The position numbers were made by a program, and so were the translations under genes. Below, piece by piece: positions 1 to 12,314 of a DNA stretch of 64,000 nt (positions are counted from its first letter, which is position 1; the number at the start of each line of letters is the position of its first letter). The notes under the pieces were generated by a model that did not search any database, was not told the DNA's origin, and saw only the letters and a list, made by a program, of their open reading frames with translations. Source of the stretch: Nematostella vectensis (lineage: Eukaryota; Cnidaria; Anthozoa; Actiniaria; Edwardsiidae); contig NC_064044.1 in the NCBI RefSeq assembly GCF_932526225.1, positions 4,811,747-4,875,746 on the forward strand, in the 5' to 3' direction.

Positions 1-100
1 CTATGCTAGGCGCGTACACAGGACGCGCACATCCCCCTTGGCCGCCAGAAAGCGGGTAATTTCTTAATGAAGGGTCCTTTTACTATGACACATATGACTT
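1..100 (+). repeat. Dispersed repeat, family R1, copy a (cut by window edge)
   Basis: A stretch with CGCACATCCCCCTTGGCCGC followed by AAAGCGGGTAATTTCTTAATGAAGG. It matches in order and spacing the sequences at about 13868-14030 and 53369-53530, which share CACCCCC, GCCACCAAAAAA/AGCAGCCAAAAAATGGGTC and ATTTCTTATNAAAGGA. This is an interspersed element, probably a SINE or MITE fragment. No gene is seen here. Confidence 0.55.
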
Positions 101-440
101 CTGCAAGAGGTTTGAGAGTTCGAAAGATATTTCAGACAAAATATGCAGAAAGAATGGCAAAACAAATAGAGTATCTAGGTTCCACGCTAAAGAAGTTTAA
201 AAAAAGTCCAGAACGTTCTATAGTTTTCTTTCAAAGCAAAATCCTTAGACTGTACAGAAACTCTTGCTGTAATTCATTTGCTTTAGTCTATTCTTTCTAG
301 ATTGCGCTACGTTATCCCGCTATAATCCTGTCAATCGACGTGACGTCATGAAATTGAACTTTCTTATAAGTAGACGTCCCATTGAAGCACTGTAACATGC
401 TACAGGGTAATCATTTTGTTTTCGTTCATCCATAACAAAG

Positions 441-563
441 ACGGTTGTAAAGGATGATGGAGACAAACCACCAAATGTTCGTGACGCTGTTTTGCTCCCA
501 AATTATGGTAAATCCATCAAGACAACAGCTGCTTTAGAAGGAAGAGTAACCGCTCAAGGCTAA
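441..563 (+). CDS. Possible terminal coding exon of an upstream gene, unidentified
   Basis: After a pyrimidine-rich stretch ending in AACAAAG, an open frame of 40 codons runs from ACG GTT GTA AAG to a TAA at 561-563. The peptide begins TVVKDDGDKPPNVRDAVLLP and ends GRVTAQG. Its composition is protein-like (mixed charged and hydrophobic residues) and the acceptor would be phase 0. No upstream exon is in the window and I do not recognise the family, so it may be chance. The 5' part would lie left of position 1. Confidence 0.3.
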   Translation, partial: TVVKDDGDKPPNVRDAVLLPNYGKSIKTTAALEGRVTAQG

Positions 564-3309
564 CATTATGTCGTCGAGGAACATCGATGAATCAATGAAA
601 TGAAAAGGTACAAGATAGAGAATTGAATACTTGGTGATATTAGCCTTATTTCTAGGTAATTCTAGTATTTATAAGGCCTTGTTATAAAATGTTTATATCG
701 CAGCTATTCCTTAGTAGGAAAGTCCGCTTGGTTAACGTGACTTTCTCTCGTTACATCACATAGTCACTATATAATCGTGAAAATGACCTCTTTCTCTATT
801 TGCTGTGACCTCTTTTACTGATCTGCTGGTAGGGGCTGCACTGTGAAACATACTAAGTAACTTTTTTTTCAAATTTTGGCGGTTCTCTTGATAAGAGATA
901 AGTGTCTCTCGGATATCGTATAGTCTCTATATTAGTCGTGAAAATGACGTTTTGCCTTGATATGCTGATAACCTAAATGTGGCCTTTAGAAGCACACTAG
1001 CATACACACATTGGCACCAGTCGGGCCAAGACGGGACGCTAGCACAGTCTATTACCCGTGCAGTTCGGCAACCATGGACAGCTGTTTCGTCCTTATTAGG
1101 ATATATATGCTGGCACGTCTGTCAACATAAATAAAGTGCATGATACATTTCCAGTAACTAAAGCTCCGTCGAACGTGACCAAATGCCAATAATGATGATA
1201 ATGATGATGGTATTGATGATGATGACGTCTAAGCCTCGTGATTTATTTTCATTTTTCTGCATGTTTTATTGATTGTTGCGTCCCGTACCCAGGATACCCA
1301 GGATTTTACTTGGGGGGGGGGGGGGGTGCGAAATCCGAAAAAGTGGACCTAATTTGTTCGGCGAGGGGGGGGGGGGGGGGGGTCAGGGAGGTTGTTCTCT
1401 GTATGTATGGGATTTTTTTATGCCTTTGCAGTGTTTGTACGGGACGTTTATTGTCGAATTTGGCGACATATATGCCAGAGTGATCTTGCTTATGATTTTG
1501 AGTTTTGTCTATAAATAGCACGTCTATTAAAATCCGAATTTGACTGTCGGCCGTTGGGAGGGGGTGCGTTCGAGGAAAAAAATCAAGAATATAGTAATAA
1601 AACGGAAAGGAAATACAACTGACAACAATAATTTATAGCAAGCATTATTACTTTTACTATAAAATAATTGTCTGGATTTAGGGGAACAAAAGTTTATTGT
1701 ATCCGTTTATCCGAGAGCCTTGTTGCACACGATATCTGAGCAGTTTTTTTTATCTATCATCACAATAAAACATAGCAATACACATACATAGTCATCTTCA
1801 TTTAAAAGCAATAGCTAACTATGCCCTACTATTTTGAATGTCCTATGTACGAAAAAATGTTATGGAAATATCACCCATGTTTTCTAAACACGGTGTGTTT
1901 CCTGGTGAGCTACCAAAATCAAACAGTATCACAATAAAGAATAACATAACTACTCACCATAATTCTTTTACAGTAAAGCACGGTTTCTTTCAAATCAGAT
2001 CATGAATCCTTCTCCGTCTGTCGCTCTAATACCAGCCATTGACGTGTACCAAGGAAATTAAAATAAAAACGGTAAAATGATTATTTTGTGTGTGTGATAA
2101 GAGAAAAGGCCTACATTTCGTCAAATAACTGAGCGATTTTTCGGTTGAATTGTTCCATGAGTTATTAGTAATATTCTGGTCAAAAAACCAGTCTCCCGTT
2201 TGCGCAGTAGTCCTTGTCAGGTTTTGGTGGCCGCTTGTCGGTATTATAGATTCATGAGTTGACATTCAGGGCTCATGTTTTGGTTTGAATTATCTACCAC
2301 CCGTATGAGATGAAACTGATGATGAGAACGATAAAAACATATATTTTCGACGTTTTATTGTTTTATATTTTTATCTCATTTTTCAAATTGCATTAAAAAC
2401 AATGGTTGCAGAAGCTAACAGGAGAGTTGTTCCTTTCAGAAGTTTTTTTTCCAAAATGCTTTTAAATATATTTTTTTCCTCAAGTTTATTTGTTTTTGTT
2501 TCGATGCATGCTTTGAAAAGAGAGTATTTTCTATCTGGTTTGAACATATCAACGTCTCCTAGAAATTTAGCTGATTTTTAAAAAGGAAAATGTTTATTTT
2601 TTAAAACTACAAACGTTGGTCAGCGGCATAAAAGATACCAATATAAAGTATCCACCCGTTAAGAGAAGACAAAGGAAAATCAAAAACACTTGCGTTAAAA
2701 TCATAATAAGAACATTCCTCTACCATAGCCTCAAAATGCATCAAATCGAAATAACAGCAGCAGAATTTCCAAATGAATGGAAGCCATTTTGAGGTAAGAT
2801 AATGTCCTACTCTTTTTTTACAAAGATTCAAACAAAAAAGACAATATTCATTCTAAGCGTGTTTATTAATTTGTTTCGGGAATCTCTATAAAATAAATAA
2901 ATATAAAAAAATAAATAAATATAAAAGGCATACGCTAAAGGGTAGGCAACGGAAGAAAGAAACGGAGCAACGTTAAGGGTGATCTAATAGAAAAATATCC
3001 GCCTATATGGAACATCTAAATAGTAGAAAAATAGGACCTGCTAAAATGGGTCCACAAAAAGAAATCGTGTGTGCTCGAATATGAAGGTAACGCTGCCAAT
3101 TCAGTGCACCTCATATTCAAAGTTTCGTTTCCAAATAGTTCGGAATCGGTAGGTAATTTTTAGAATTATCTCGCAATGCTATTTCTTGCTGCAATCTTTA
3201 TCTGATACTTGCAAGGTCTTTTCGGTGGATCTTATAGGGGTTCTGTCAAGGGCGGAACAGTCACAATGGTAACAGGCCAGTTACCAACACGTTAAGTTAA
3301 CAACACGTC
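564..3309. other. Intergenic, AT-rich, no gene recognised
   Basis: No convincing exon was found on either strand. Short ORFs here have no recognisable motifs. Around 1277-1530 there is a degenerate MITE-like segment: CCCAGGATTTTAC, two G runs of 14 or more, GCGAAATCCGAAAAAGTGGA and GACGTTTATTGTCGAATTTGG. It resembles, in opposite orientation, the element at 27009-27375. A short ATGATG microsatellite lies near 1193-1225. Confidence 0.5.
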
Positions 3310-3569
3310 CTCCCTTCGTGTTATCCAGGTGTATGATCTCCGTTCATGCATGCCCTTCTTTTACTGCGGGCACTAATGTTCGTGTTATCCAGGTCCGATC
3401 CAGGTGTAAGCAGTTTGCGTGAGCTTGCTTACTATACGCAATATATTAATGTTATCCAGGTGTTTGCTCTCAGTTTGTGCTTTCTGTTCGTATTATCGAT
3501 GTGTATCATCTTAGTTCCCCCTTTCCCTTTTGCTTACTAGACATTCTGTTCGTGTTTTCCAGATTAGCT
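3310..3569 (+). repeat. Degenerate tandem repeat just upstream of the B3GAT-like start
   Basis: The motif TTCGTGTTATCCAGGTGT, followed by a variable stretch containing GTTTGCGTGAGCTTGCTTAC, recurs at about 3313, 3378, 3445, 3487 and 3549. Units are unequal, about 35-70 bp. The last copy, TTCGTGTTTTCCAG then ATTAGCTATG, looks like a 3' splice acceptor immediately before the first coding ATG at 3570. The earlier copies carry the same acceptor-like TTATCCAG, so the 5' UTR exon may have several alternative acceptors. Confidence 0.5.
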
Positions 3570-6500
3570 ATGATCCGTTTGCGTTGGGCAAATCTCGTGA
3601 TATTGCTGATGATAATAATGCCAATCATCTACCTGGTTGTCAAGGAAACAGAAACTGATGAAAACTCTATAAACAATTTCGAAGATGATTTGAATGATGA
3701 TGGTAAGTAGACATGAAAGTTCGTCATCCGACTTAAGTGACGTATCGCCTTTCGTAGGCTATGAAACCCTATGCAAATAATAAGCTTTACTTCACTTTAC
3801 TTCACAAAACTGTCAAGGTGGTCACGGTAGCGCGCGTCATATCAGATAGTACGTTTCTCGTATCCTTATTGGCCTGCTTCACAAGACTGTCAACGCGTCG
3901 TACCTTTTTAAACGCAATTTTCGTACCGACATCTTTCTCGTAGCTCGATGCTCGTAGCTCGATGTTAAAAGTCTAACGAATGTGCATCAGCATCTAAACA
4001 AGTAATTGCGGTTTACATAACAGCATACATTTTTTACTTAATCCACAGGAGCCGACGAACCAACTATTGATCGCTTGAAGAGGGAACTCAGTGACTCTGA
4101 TAACAATCTTCAAGCTGTACAAGACGAACTGAACGCCAAATTCCAAGAGTACAAAGACAGAGAAAATGAGCTCAAAGTGAAACTCAAAGAATTACAAGCG
4201 AAGCTAAGCATATGTGCAAAACGTGATCAAAAGAATGCCGAAAGTCCTACGAATATTACTCGAACTTTGTACGAAGTTATTCCGACGGTTTTCGTGGTGA
4301 CTCCAACGTTTAAGAGATTTGTCCAGAAAGCCGAACTTACTCAGGTATTGATTTATGAAGCGCTGCACTGAAATAAATGTCACCTTTGAATACAGCAGCA
4401 AGACCCGTGGAATGATTCTCTGAACACGGCCAAAATTGGTGAAATGCTCGTGCATTTCTCTACGGTGTGTTCATAAAATACGCCGTTTGGGAAAATCTTT
4501 GGAGGGAGGTTGGAAGAATGGAGATTGGGGGGGGGGGGGTGGCAAAAAATGGGCTATAATGTGGCCAAATGCAATTTAGGCGAAGTTAAAACCGAGACTG
4601 TGGGGTTTCTAACGCCTTCCGGCATCTGCTGCGACCCCCATAAGGTTGTCAAAGATAACTCGGCATGCATTATCGCTACCGTTCATAGCCTGCGTAGCGG
4701 CGGTTGTTTCATGGGTTTTAATTTTGTTCGTTGCGTTACGTTTTTTTTCCGCCCACAAACGCCTGCAACCATGGGCCCAACTCGGTCTAAACGCCTCTGC
4801 TTTCGCAATATCAAATTGATTGAAGCTGCTGTCAGATAGTGACAGCTGGGTGACAGCCGACGTCTATTTGGCGCTCTTTTTGTTGCCGAAATGGCGAGGG
4901 GATATGTCGCAAAAAAGCTCTTGTCGACTTTGTAAAGTAAGTTTAAAAAACAATTGAGAAAATCAGATATTCCCGAACCCCGTCGGGAGAACCGCCAATA
5001 CATCACTCCCTCTTACCAACTGTCGAACAGCCTCTTTCTGCTCCCTTTTTAAAATTCTTGAGAATCCGTGATCCTCGAGGTTTTCCAAAGCCTTCGCGAG
5101 ATGTCGCTAAATATATATTCCATGCCAAGTTACTCGCCGCAAACAACGCGCCCGAATTATACTAGAGGCGGACTAGACACTAGACGCCGACTAGACGGCT
5201 ATGAGTCTTTGATTGATAGTACAAACGGAGCCGAGCCAATCAGGATCCTAAGATTCCACAGCCCCAGTTTCGCGCTGCATTAAACACAAACCGCCGCTAC
5301 GCAGGCTATACCGTTCACTATCGTAACGCAACTCAACGCAGCAGCTTCCCACCCACGTGGTGGGCGTGGCTCCGTTGCCATGGTAACCCCACGCATTCTA
5401 TCTACCGGGGGCGCTCACCACTTAGCAACAAGGTACCTCACGCCAAGCCCATCAGTTGCTGTGTTTTAGATTTCATAAACACAAATTGATCAGTGTCTCT
5501 TTATCGCTTGCCGTTCAACAGGTCTCGAACGCGCTGAAAGGCGTTCAAAGCCTCCACTGGATCATCGTAGAAGATTCCGATCATAAAAGCGAGCTCGTAA
5601 AGAATCTTGCCTCGCGCTCGGGCCTTAACTTCACCCATCTCAACTACAAGACACCACTGTTTCTTAGGAGGCAAAAGGGAGAGTTCAGGCGGTTCAAGCC
5701 AAGGGGTGTGTACCAAAGGAATCTCGCGATACAGTGGATCCGCGATAATGTGAATCATCGAGAGACCCCAGGGGTAGTCTACTTTGCTGATGACGACAAT
5801 ACCTACGACAGCGAACTGTTTGAAAAGGTTGGAGTTTGAGAAAACAAAACCGTAGCAGGCCACGTAAGATTGGAGGGAGGGGGGCACAACGACAATAACC
5901 GCTACTGGTCATTTTCTTATAATTTCTGAAAATATTATGGGGTCACGTGCCCCCAGTGCCCCACCCCCTGCTACGGCCCTGGAGGAGGTGTGGAGTTTGA
6001 GAAGAGGGTGGAGGGATGAATCAAATTGCAAATCAAAATCAAACTTATTACATGACTTATTTTTGGGAGTTAGTAATTGTATTCACCAAGAAAAGGAAAA
6101 TACACCAAAATTAAATCTTGCATACTAATGTCCAATTCCTCTCCCATTTCGGTCAGAGTTTTTTCTCTTGCATCAACGTGCAAAAAAACAGGTTCTAAAA
6201 GATCTCTGACTTGACATTTTCTATTGGTCGTACTCAATTGCATCCACCAAAAGAAGTGCGTAATAGCTAGGGTTGTTACATTTATATCAATCCTTCATCA
6301 TTTTTTCTACCCTCTCCCCCCACTCCACTCCCCCTCTAGCGCTCTAATAATCACAAAGGTTGACTTTTTTTAATATAATAAATATCTGCATGAACACACA
6401 CCCTTCGTTAAATTCTTGCTACACGCCAAACCGACAGTGCTGAATAACGTATGCGCATGCGTGTGTTCTGGCGAAAACAAACAAAATCTCATTGTTGAAT

Positions 6501-8111
6501 CGTTCCAGTAAAGGTACGAAAGGCTGACTTCGGTCGCTGTTTTGACTTACTGTACAGCATTAAAACCATACTGTACAAAAGATGACAGATTTGTTTGATA
6601 ATAAGGGAGTCACAAAGAAAATTTAAGCCTTAAGGTTGATCTAGTTTTCTTAGCATCCGCCAAAATGTGACAGTTCGCCGGTAAAACCCAGCCATTTCAA
6701 AACAAAAAGGTTGGTTTAACCGCGCGGTATTGGAACTAGTCTTGCGTTTTTCAGCACTGTCCGCTAAAGCAATATACCTCATGTTTCTTACAGATGCGAT
6801 GGATCAACGGGGTCGGGGTGTGGCCGGTGGCATTCACGGGGGCTGCCCGCTGGGCGGGGCCTGTATGCCGGGACGGGCGTGTCGTGGACTTCCATGCAAA
6901 CTGGGGGCTTTTTCGTCCATTTCCTATTGACATGGCGGGGTTCGCTATCAATATTCGCAAGCTGATTGTAGACCATCCTCGTGCTGAGTTCAAGGTTTGT
7001 TATCATCATAGCAGGAATGACAACAACGGCGTCTTTACCGCAGGGACAATCAGGCCAATCACGCCGCCATTTCATGCTCCCGCTCAATGCCGAGCGAATC
7101 AAAGAATCCATTTCCATCGGCCAATTCAAGCAAGTAACCAAGATATTTTAAATCAAAAACGTATCAGACTTCATCCGTAGATTGTTATTTTGTTCTAACC
7201 GTTGTTTTTTCTAGTTATAAACAATAACAATGGAGTGGTTGATCGAAATTCTTTACTTACATCGGCGGCGTAAAGATCATAGCTCGGGGGCTGAGAAACA
7301 ACTTTGTTTATTTAATTTTTTTCCCTGACTGGAGCATGCCATTGTTATTCTTTTCAAGGCGTTACAGAAGCCGGGGATGTTGGAGTCTTCACTTCTCACG
7401 CAGATCACAAAGAAAGGGGAGCTTGAAACGTTAGCAGACGACTGCAAAAAGGTACTACATAGTTTTATAGAATACCGCTGCTTCCTTTATAAGATGTTCA
7501 AAACGCACGCAGCCTGGGTAGGGGGTGGTATTTGGGGGGAGAGCTGTGAACATCCTTAATTCACAACGTGTCCATAAATAGGAAAAGATTAGCTATTGCT
7601 TCTTTTACTAAAAAAACTGTATAGACGTCAAGTCGATTGTTAGTTTGGTTCAGCAGTTGTGGATCCATGATCTCTCCAAGTGCTGCATCGAGGAGCTATA
7701 GCTCTTCTAAACTTTTATTCCAAAGGGAGGGAAGGGGAGTAATTCCAAAGGGGAAAGGGTAGGGGGAGGGGGCAGAGCAGACCACGTAAGATTGTGGGGA
7801 AGAAAATATCGAGAGGGAACACATGCCCACAGTGCCCCAACCCTTGCTGTAGTCTCCTCGCAGCCGCTTTAAGTTCCGGTCACTTAACGTTCCCTTCATC
7901 GCAAAACGGTGACCGAAACAAAAGAGGCTGCGAGGCGACTACCCTTGCTACGGTCCTGGGGGATCATGATTGACAAGCTCGTGCACGTGCTGTGGTCTGG
8001 CTGTAGGTTCTCGTGTGGCATACTCGGACCGAGACCCCGCGCGATAGCATCCGCGGAGAGCGAAAACTTGCAAAAGATGGACATCAGTCTGACCCGGACA
8101 TTGAAACATGA
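3570..8111 (+). CDS. B3GAT3-like: Galactosylgalactosylxylosylprotein 3-beta-glucuronosyltransferase (GlcAT-I/B3GAT3-like), GT43
   Basis: Predicted Golgi type II enzyme that transfers glucuronic acid from UDP-GlcA to the Gal-Gal-Xyl linker of proteoglycans. Six coding exons: 3570-3702, 4049-4344, 5522-5827, 6794-6994, 7359-7451, 8007-8111. All introns are GT-AG and the phases match, giving 377 aa. Residues 6-24 form a signal anchor. About 45-100 is a charged, coiled-coil-like stem. The catalytic domain starts near VFVVTPTF. DDD at 233-235 is the expected UDP/metal site. GVWPVAF and IDMAGFAINI are typical GT43 blocks. Glu321 in LESSLL matches the family catalytic base, and VLVWHTRTE is at 344-352. 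The C-terminus SDPDIET resembles GlcAT-I more than B3GAT1/2, which is the reason for the subtype call. The protein is slightly longer than the usual ~335 aa because of the stem. The start is the only ATG before the anchor. Introns carry repeats but the frame is intact. Confidence 0.93.
3790..3905 (-). repeat. Dispersed repeat R2 in B3GAT-like intron 1
   Basis: Contains TTCACAAAACTGTCAAGGTG, GTCACGGTAGCGCGCGTC, then CGTTTCTCGTATCCTTATTGG and a second TTCACAAGACTGTCAACGCG. It is the reverse complement of the 77-bp tandem unit at about 62110-62490 at the other end of the window, present here as about 1.3 units. Confidence 0.65.
4345..5521 (+). other. B3GAT-like intron 2, no additional gene
   Basis: Intron of about 1.2 kb. 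It contains a G run near 4527-4537. GTTCATAGCCTGCGTAGCGGCGG at 4681 and CCGCCGCTACGCAGGCTATACC at 5291 form an inverted-repeat pair about 600 bp apart, so the intervening segment could be a TIR element. No transposase ORF is seen in it. Confidence 0.4.
5828..6793 (+). other. B3GAT-like intron 3, repeat fragments only
   Basis: Holds CACGTAAGATTGGAGGG (5859) and CCCCAGTGCCCCACCCCCTG (about 5950). Related strings recur at 7783-7960 and at 42599, so they are pieces of a dispersed repeat. Nothing else was recognised. Confidence 0.4.
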
Positions 8112-8695
8112 CCTGTGTGGACCAGAAATTAGGGACCATCTGGAGAAGGTAGACATGACCTGTGTGGACCAGACATTAGGGACCATCTAAAGGAGGTAGA
8201 CATTAGGGACCATCTGAAGGAGGTAGACATTAGGGACTATCTGGAGAAGGTAGACATTAAGGACTATCTGGAGAAGGTAGACATTAGGGACTATCTGGAG
8301 AAGGTAGACATTAGGGACCATCTGGAGAAGGTAGACATTAGGGACTATCTGGAGAAGGTAGACATTAGGGACTATCTGGAGGAGGTAGACATTAGGGACC
8401 ATCTGGAGAAGGTAGACATTAGGGACCATCTGGAGAAGGTAGACATTAGGGACCATCTGGAGAAGGTAGACATTAGGGACTATCTGGAGAAGGTAGACAT
8501 TAGGGACTATCTGGAGAAGGTAGACGTTAGGGACTATCAGGAGAAGGTAGACATTAGGGACTACTTGGAGAAGGTAGACATTAGGGACTATCTAGAGGAG
8601 GTAGACATTAGGGACCATCTGGAGAAGGTAGACATTAGGGACTATGTGGAGAAGGTAGATATTTGGGACCATCTGGAGGAGGTAGTGACAAGGCC
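8112..8695 (+). repeat. 27-bp minisatellite in the B3GAT-like 3' region
   Basis: About 20 head-to-tail copies of a 27-bp unit, GGTAGACATTAGGGACCATC plus TGGAGAA, with point variants (ACTATC, GGAGGA). Two longer founder units with TGACCTGTGTGGACCAGA lie at 8107-8190, directly after the stop codon, so the array probably lies in or next to the 3' UTR. Because 27 is a multiple of three, the array gives spurious open frames on both strands. Confidence 0.9.
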
Positions 8696-8795
8696 GCACC
8701 GTCCCTGAATTGGCCGATCACAGGCAGATGTCAGAGATGAGCCTTGTCTAACTGGACAGACATACATTGACTGTATGGATCAGATATTAGGGGAG

Positions 8796-9004
8796 TTGAA
8801 AGCCGCATTGTCACCAGTTTACTTCCGGTCTATTACGTATTTCAAAATTGTAAAAGCAGTGAGTCTATTGGAAGTTTCTTCGAGAATGCGGCTGATAATT
8901 TAGAGAGGATGGCCTGTTTAATAGCGTGGATTTTAATAGATTCTTTTGCCGGTTGAGGTTTCCTTCGGCCCTCCGGAAGTAAACTGGTAACAATGTGACT
9001 TTAA
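8796..9004. mobile_element. MITE with TTAA-type ends, copy 1
   Basis: Terminal inverted repeats: left TTGAAAGCCGCATTGTCACC then AGTTTACTTCCGG; right CCGGAAGTAAACTGGTAACA then ATGTGACTTTAA. About 209 bp with no coding capacity. It is a relative of 15003-15247, which has perfect TTAA at both ends. This suggests mobilisation by a piggyBac- or Kolobok-like transposase. Confidence 0.8.
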
Positions 9005-9671
9005 ATTGGGTTTGAAATGGCCTTATTGGCAGAAGCAACGACAAGAATAAATTGGCCATTTTCGGACAGATGTCAGAGACATGTATGTCATAACCTGATA
9101 TACATGACCTGTGCATAAATGATATATTTGCATCATGTATTTATTTTTAAAACCAAGAAGAAACAAACAAAGAATTAATCTATATTGATACCAGTACAAA
9201 CCAAAACAAGATATTTTAATTTTACATAAATGAAAAATCGTGGTATGGTAAATATTTTCTTTATTCTGTATGCATTCTTTTCAGACAAAAATAGAATTAT
9301 AGAGAAAGTTTACTCCATTGAAAAAATGTACTCCGTTTTGTTAGGATGATATAAACATTTGAAGAAATTGTGAAACTTTACATCAAATTTCAACAGATTT
9401 GGTGCCTCAGAGTATCTAAATTATGTAGATGGCATGCCCCAAACCATCTTGAGCTCAGGCTGTGCTCAACTTTCTAACACTTGTTAGGTGATGTACTTGT
9501 AGGTGATGTATCCATAATGTCATAAGGGGTGGCAGATGGGTTGGGTTGGTGGGGGATCCTGGAATGGTAGAAATCTTTTTTGTGTGTGAATCATACAACC
9601 TAATTACCCCCCCCCCCCCCCCCCCCAACCTCTTTTGAGACATCTCTGTTGCTACTCTGACATGTAGAGCC
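9005..9671. other. Convergent intergenic spacer between B3GAT-like and LITAF-like genes
   Basis: AT-rich spacer, likely holding the 3' UTRs of both genes. A C run of about 20 lies near 9607-9626. No gene recognised. Confidence 0.45.
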
Positions 9672-11061
9672 TTAATCCCCACCACCGCCACCGCCATCGC
9701 CACCCCCACTGCCACCCCCATCACCACCACCCCCACCACCACCTCCACAATCCCCGCCGCCATCACCACCACTGGGTCCATAACCACACCCGTCGTCACC
9801 TGGGCCACCATACCAGTGGTCATAGTTGTCACGTCTTCGACCAGCTCCCCCTCCACTTTGGACAAGAGGCTGTTTAAAGACTCCTACATTACCCTTGCAG
9901 TTTGGGCAAGAATGGGCACTGTCTTTGGCACAATCCATACAGAACGGCAAACAGCAGCAACTGAGGAAAAACAGAATTGTTTAAATAAAACTTTGGCAGG
10001 TGTCTGTTATACAATAAAAACCTAAATATGAGAACATAGATTTTTTTCAAGTCTGGCAAAATGGGTTCTTATATTTTGGGGTACTTAAGAACAATTAAGG
10101 CAAAAAGGTTCTTATTAGGTTCTTATTTTTTAGTAGTAGGATTCATAATTACAGAAGTGTGACTGAATGCATAGTTGCTTTGCTATAGAGATCCTACTGT
10201 ATGAATGTAATATCTGTAATCTTATCTTTATTGTTTAGCAAATTAATATTTTAAAGCCCCATAATTTGTTTCATTTAATTTTTGGCTTACTAAGTTCTTA
10301 AATTTTGGGGTATTAAAATCCAAAAATTCTGCCTTTAGGTTTTATTGAACACTTAATCCTACAAGGGGTAAGATGAAGTATCTGTGTCCCAGTCTTTCAC
10401 TTATGTGTCTATCTAATTGACAAAAACAATTAACAGTGTTCTCTTACTTACCAAAAGCAACTAAGAATAAAACAATACAAAAATGTGGTGTTTCCAATTT
10501 CTTTGGACACTTTCGTCTGCACATTGGAATGGCAATGTGGGCATCTAACAGACACAGGGACAGGGCCAAGAGATACAGGCTGTGTTACAGCAGGCGGCTG
10601 TTGTATTACAACATGTCCTTGCTGTTGACCATAGCCAATCTACAACAGACAACAAAAATGAACAGATTCAATTTTCTTTAGAAGGCTTTTTAAGATTGCA
10701 ATTTGAATGAGGATTGGCTGATTTGAGGAGCCTTATTTAACCCTATCCCCACCCCCTCCTCCATTCATTGACAAAAATTAGTGATTTACTCCTTTAATTA
10801 TTTCTGTTGATTCTTTAAACTTAGCTTTCTAACCTGAGGGGTTCCCTGTGGATAGTAGCCTTGTTGCTGTAGTGGGTACCCTGTCTGGGGCAGGGCATAA
10901 CCTGGTTGGGCTGGTCCGTAGCCTTGTTGTTGAGGAGGGTACCCTTGTTGGGGCGGAGCATAGGCTTGATGTTGTGGCGGAGGATAGCCTTGTTGTGGTG
11001 GGGGGTATTGTCCATGTTGATTGCCCCCACCTTGTGAAGCATATGCCGGCTGAGAGCTCAT
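9672..11061 (-). CDS. LITAF-domain membrane protein with Pro/Gln-rich N-terminus and Gly-rich C-terminus
   Basis: Predicted monotopic zinc-binding protein of late endosome/lysosome membranes (LITAF/CDIP1 type). Three exons read right to left: 10834-11061, 10452-10639, 9672-9960, with matching phases, giving 234 aa. Residues 14-75 are repeats of the QGYPPPQ type. The LITAF domain runs 104-161: CPHC at 108-111, [13 protein letters not shown], a hydrophobic, Cys-rich membrane hairpin (130-145), then [17 protein letters not shown] ending at 160. The four zinc ligands (C108, C111, C157, C160) and the HxCPxC signature are intact. The tail after 175 is an unusual Gly/Asp-rich segment encoded by a CCACC-type tract, likely prone to slippage. 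The start is the ATG at 11061, the first in frame that precedes the Pro/Gln repeats. Divergent neighbour: CFAP299, 1.25 kb away. Confidence 0.88.
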
Positions 11062-12314
11062 ATCCCTTTTTATGCAGTAACCTCTAATGTGACACCCTTT
11101 CCATGCAACTAAAAGATGTATAAATAGCAATCATTCAGTACAACATGATATGAGAGTAAATAAAATTGTGGTAAGTGGTCGCAGCTGATTCCCATAACCG
11201 AAACATGCTGTCCATAGGAAATAGTGTAGAAGAAAAAAAGTTACTCGTTTTTACTACATCAAATAGAGTCTATCATGTACTGCTATGGAGGGGGGGTGTG
11301 TGAATAGGGGTATGTAAATACGCCCATCTGCTACATTTTCGGGGCAAATCCGTGGATCCGCAGATATTTTTAGATCCGCATGGTTTGACGGATAAACAAT
11401 AGCATCGATTGAAATTCATTTAAAATCTGAAATTCGACCGTCAAAGCAGTCAAAATCCGAAATCCGCGCCCAAATTGTCAACAGATCCGTGATCCGCCGT
11501 ATTTCCGAAATCCGCCAATCCGCCAAAATAATCATCAAACTCCGTAATCCGTGAGCATTTCGGGGCCGAATCCGCAGATCCGCGAATCTATTCACCCCCC
11601 GCCCCTGCTATGTTCTTATGATTACAAATCTCAGTCGTCGCCGCTTCGCTGTGAAGCTTGGAGCCTCTTGTACCCAGGGCAACCAACAAACTAAATTATA
11701 ATTAGCAATTGATTTCATTGCCCCAAGCAACATTACATCGCAAATATATCTTCTTTTGATTAAATTGTTTAAGTTATAAGTAAGTATTTTTTTTAATAAT
11801 TGAACACTACGATTAGTATTTATAACCCAATAATAAATCATTTGGTGTTAAAAGGTCACTTTTCTGGTCTGCCGCGTCTGATTATCGCTCAGTAACTATT
11901 ATACTCTAGCCAAGGATTATAAGCCAGGTTAATAATGGCCAGAAAATTGAGGCTTACTTACTTGAAGTTCAATCGCTGCACCAGTTCTTTTCTAAATCTT
12001 CCGATCCGATAGGACGTCGCATAGCATCTTTCAATATGTGCACAACTTGGTAGCCGCGCGCGACATGTAATGTGACGTCATGGCTCAACATAGCAACATG
12101 AAAAGTGGCGCATTCGATCAAAGTTAGTCTTTGATGCATTTTACGTCTATTTCCTCTCCCTGTTTGCCTCTCTACCAAAAAAAAAAAAAACACTGTAATT
12201 TTTCCACTGAACAAAAGGGGGCCTTGAAATGTAATCCTCTTCTACGTTTGTGCACAGGGTACCCGTCGATATCGTAATCTGATCCTGATAGCCACGTTGC
12301 TTAGCAACCAAGAT
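11062..12314. other. Divergent intergenic region with ATCCGC-rich low-complexity block
   Basis: Lies between two divergently transcribed genes, so promoters of both are expected here. 11335-11600 is a low-complexity block of repeated AATCCGC/GATCCGC strings with interrupted inverted copies. A related block (ATACCGCA strings) occurs at 45040-45130. No coding exon seen. Confidence 0.45.

Noticed and set aside
8187-8456. Minus-strand ORF of repeated MVPNVYLLQ
   Set aside because: Product of the 27-bp minisatellite, which has no stop in that frame; no gene context.
9455-9865. 136-codon minus-strand ORF rich in Val/Met
   Set aside because: Another frame of the LITAF-protein Gly-rich coding tract; lacks the zinc motif.
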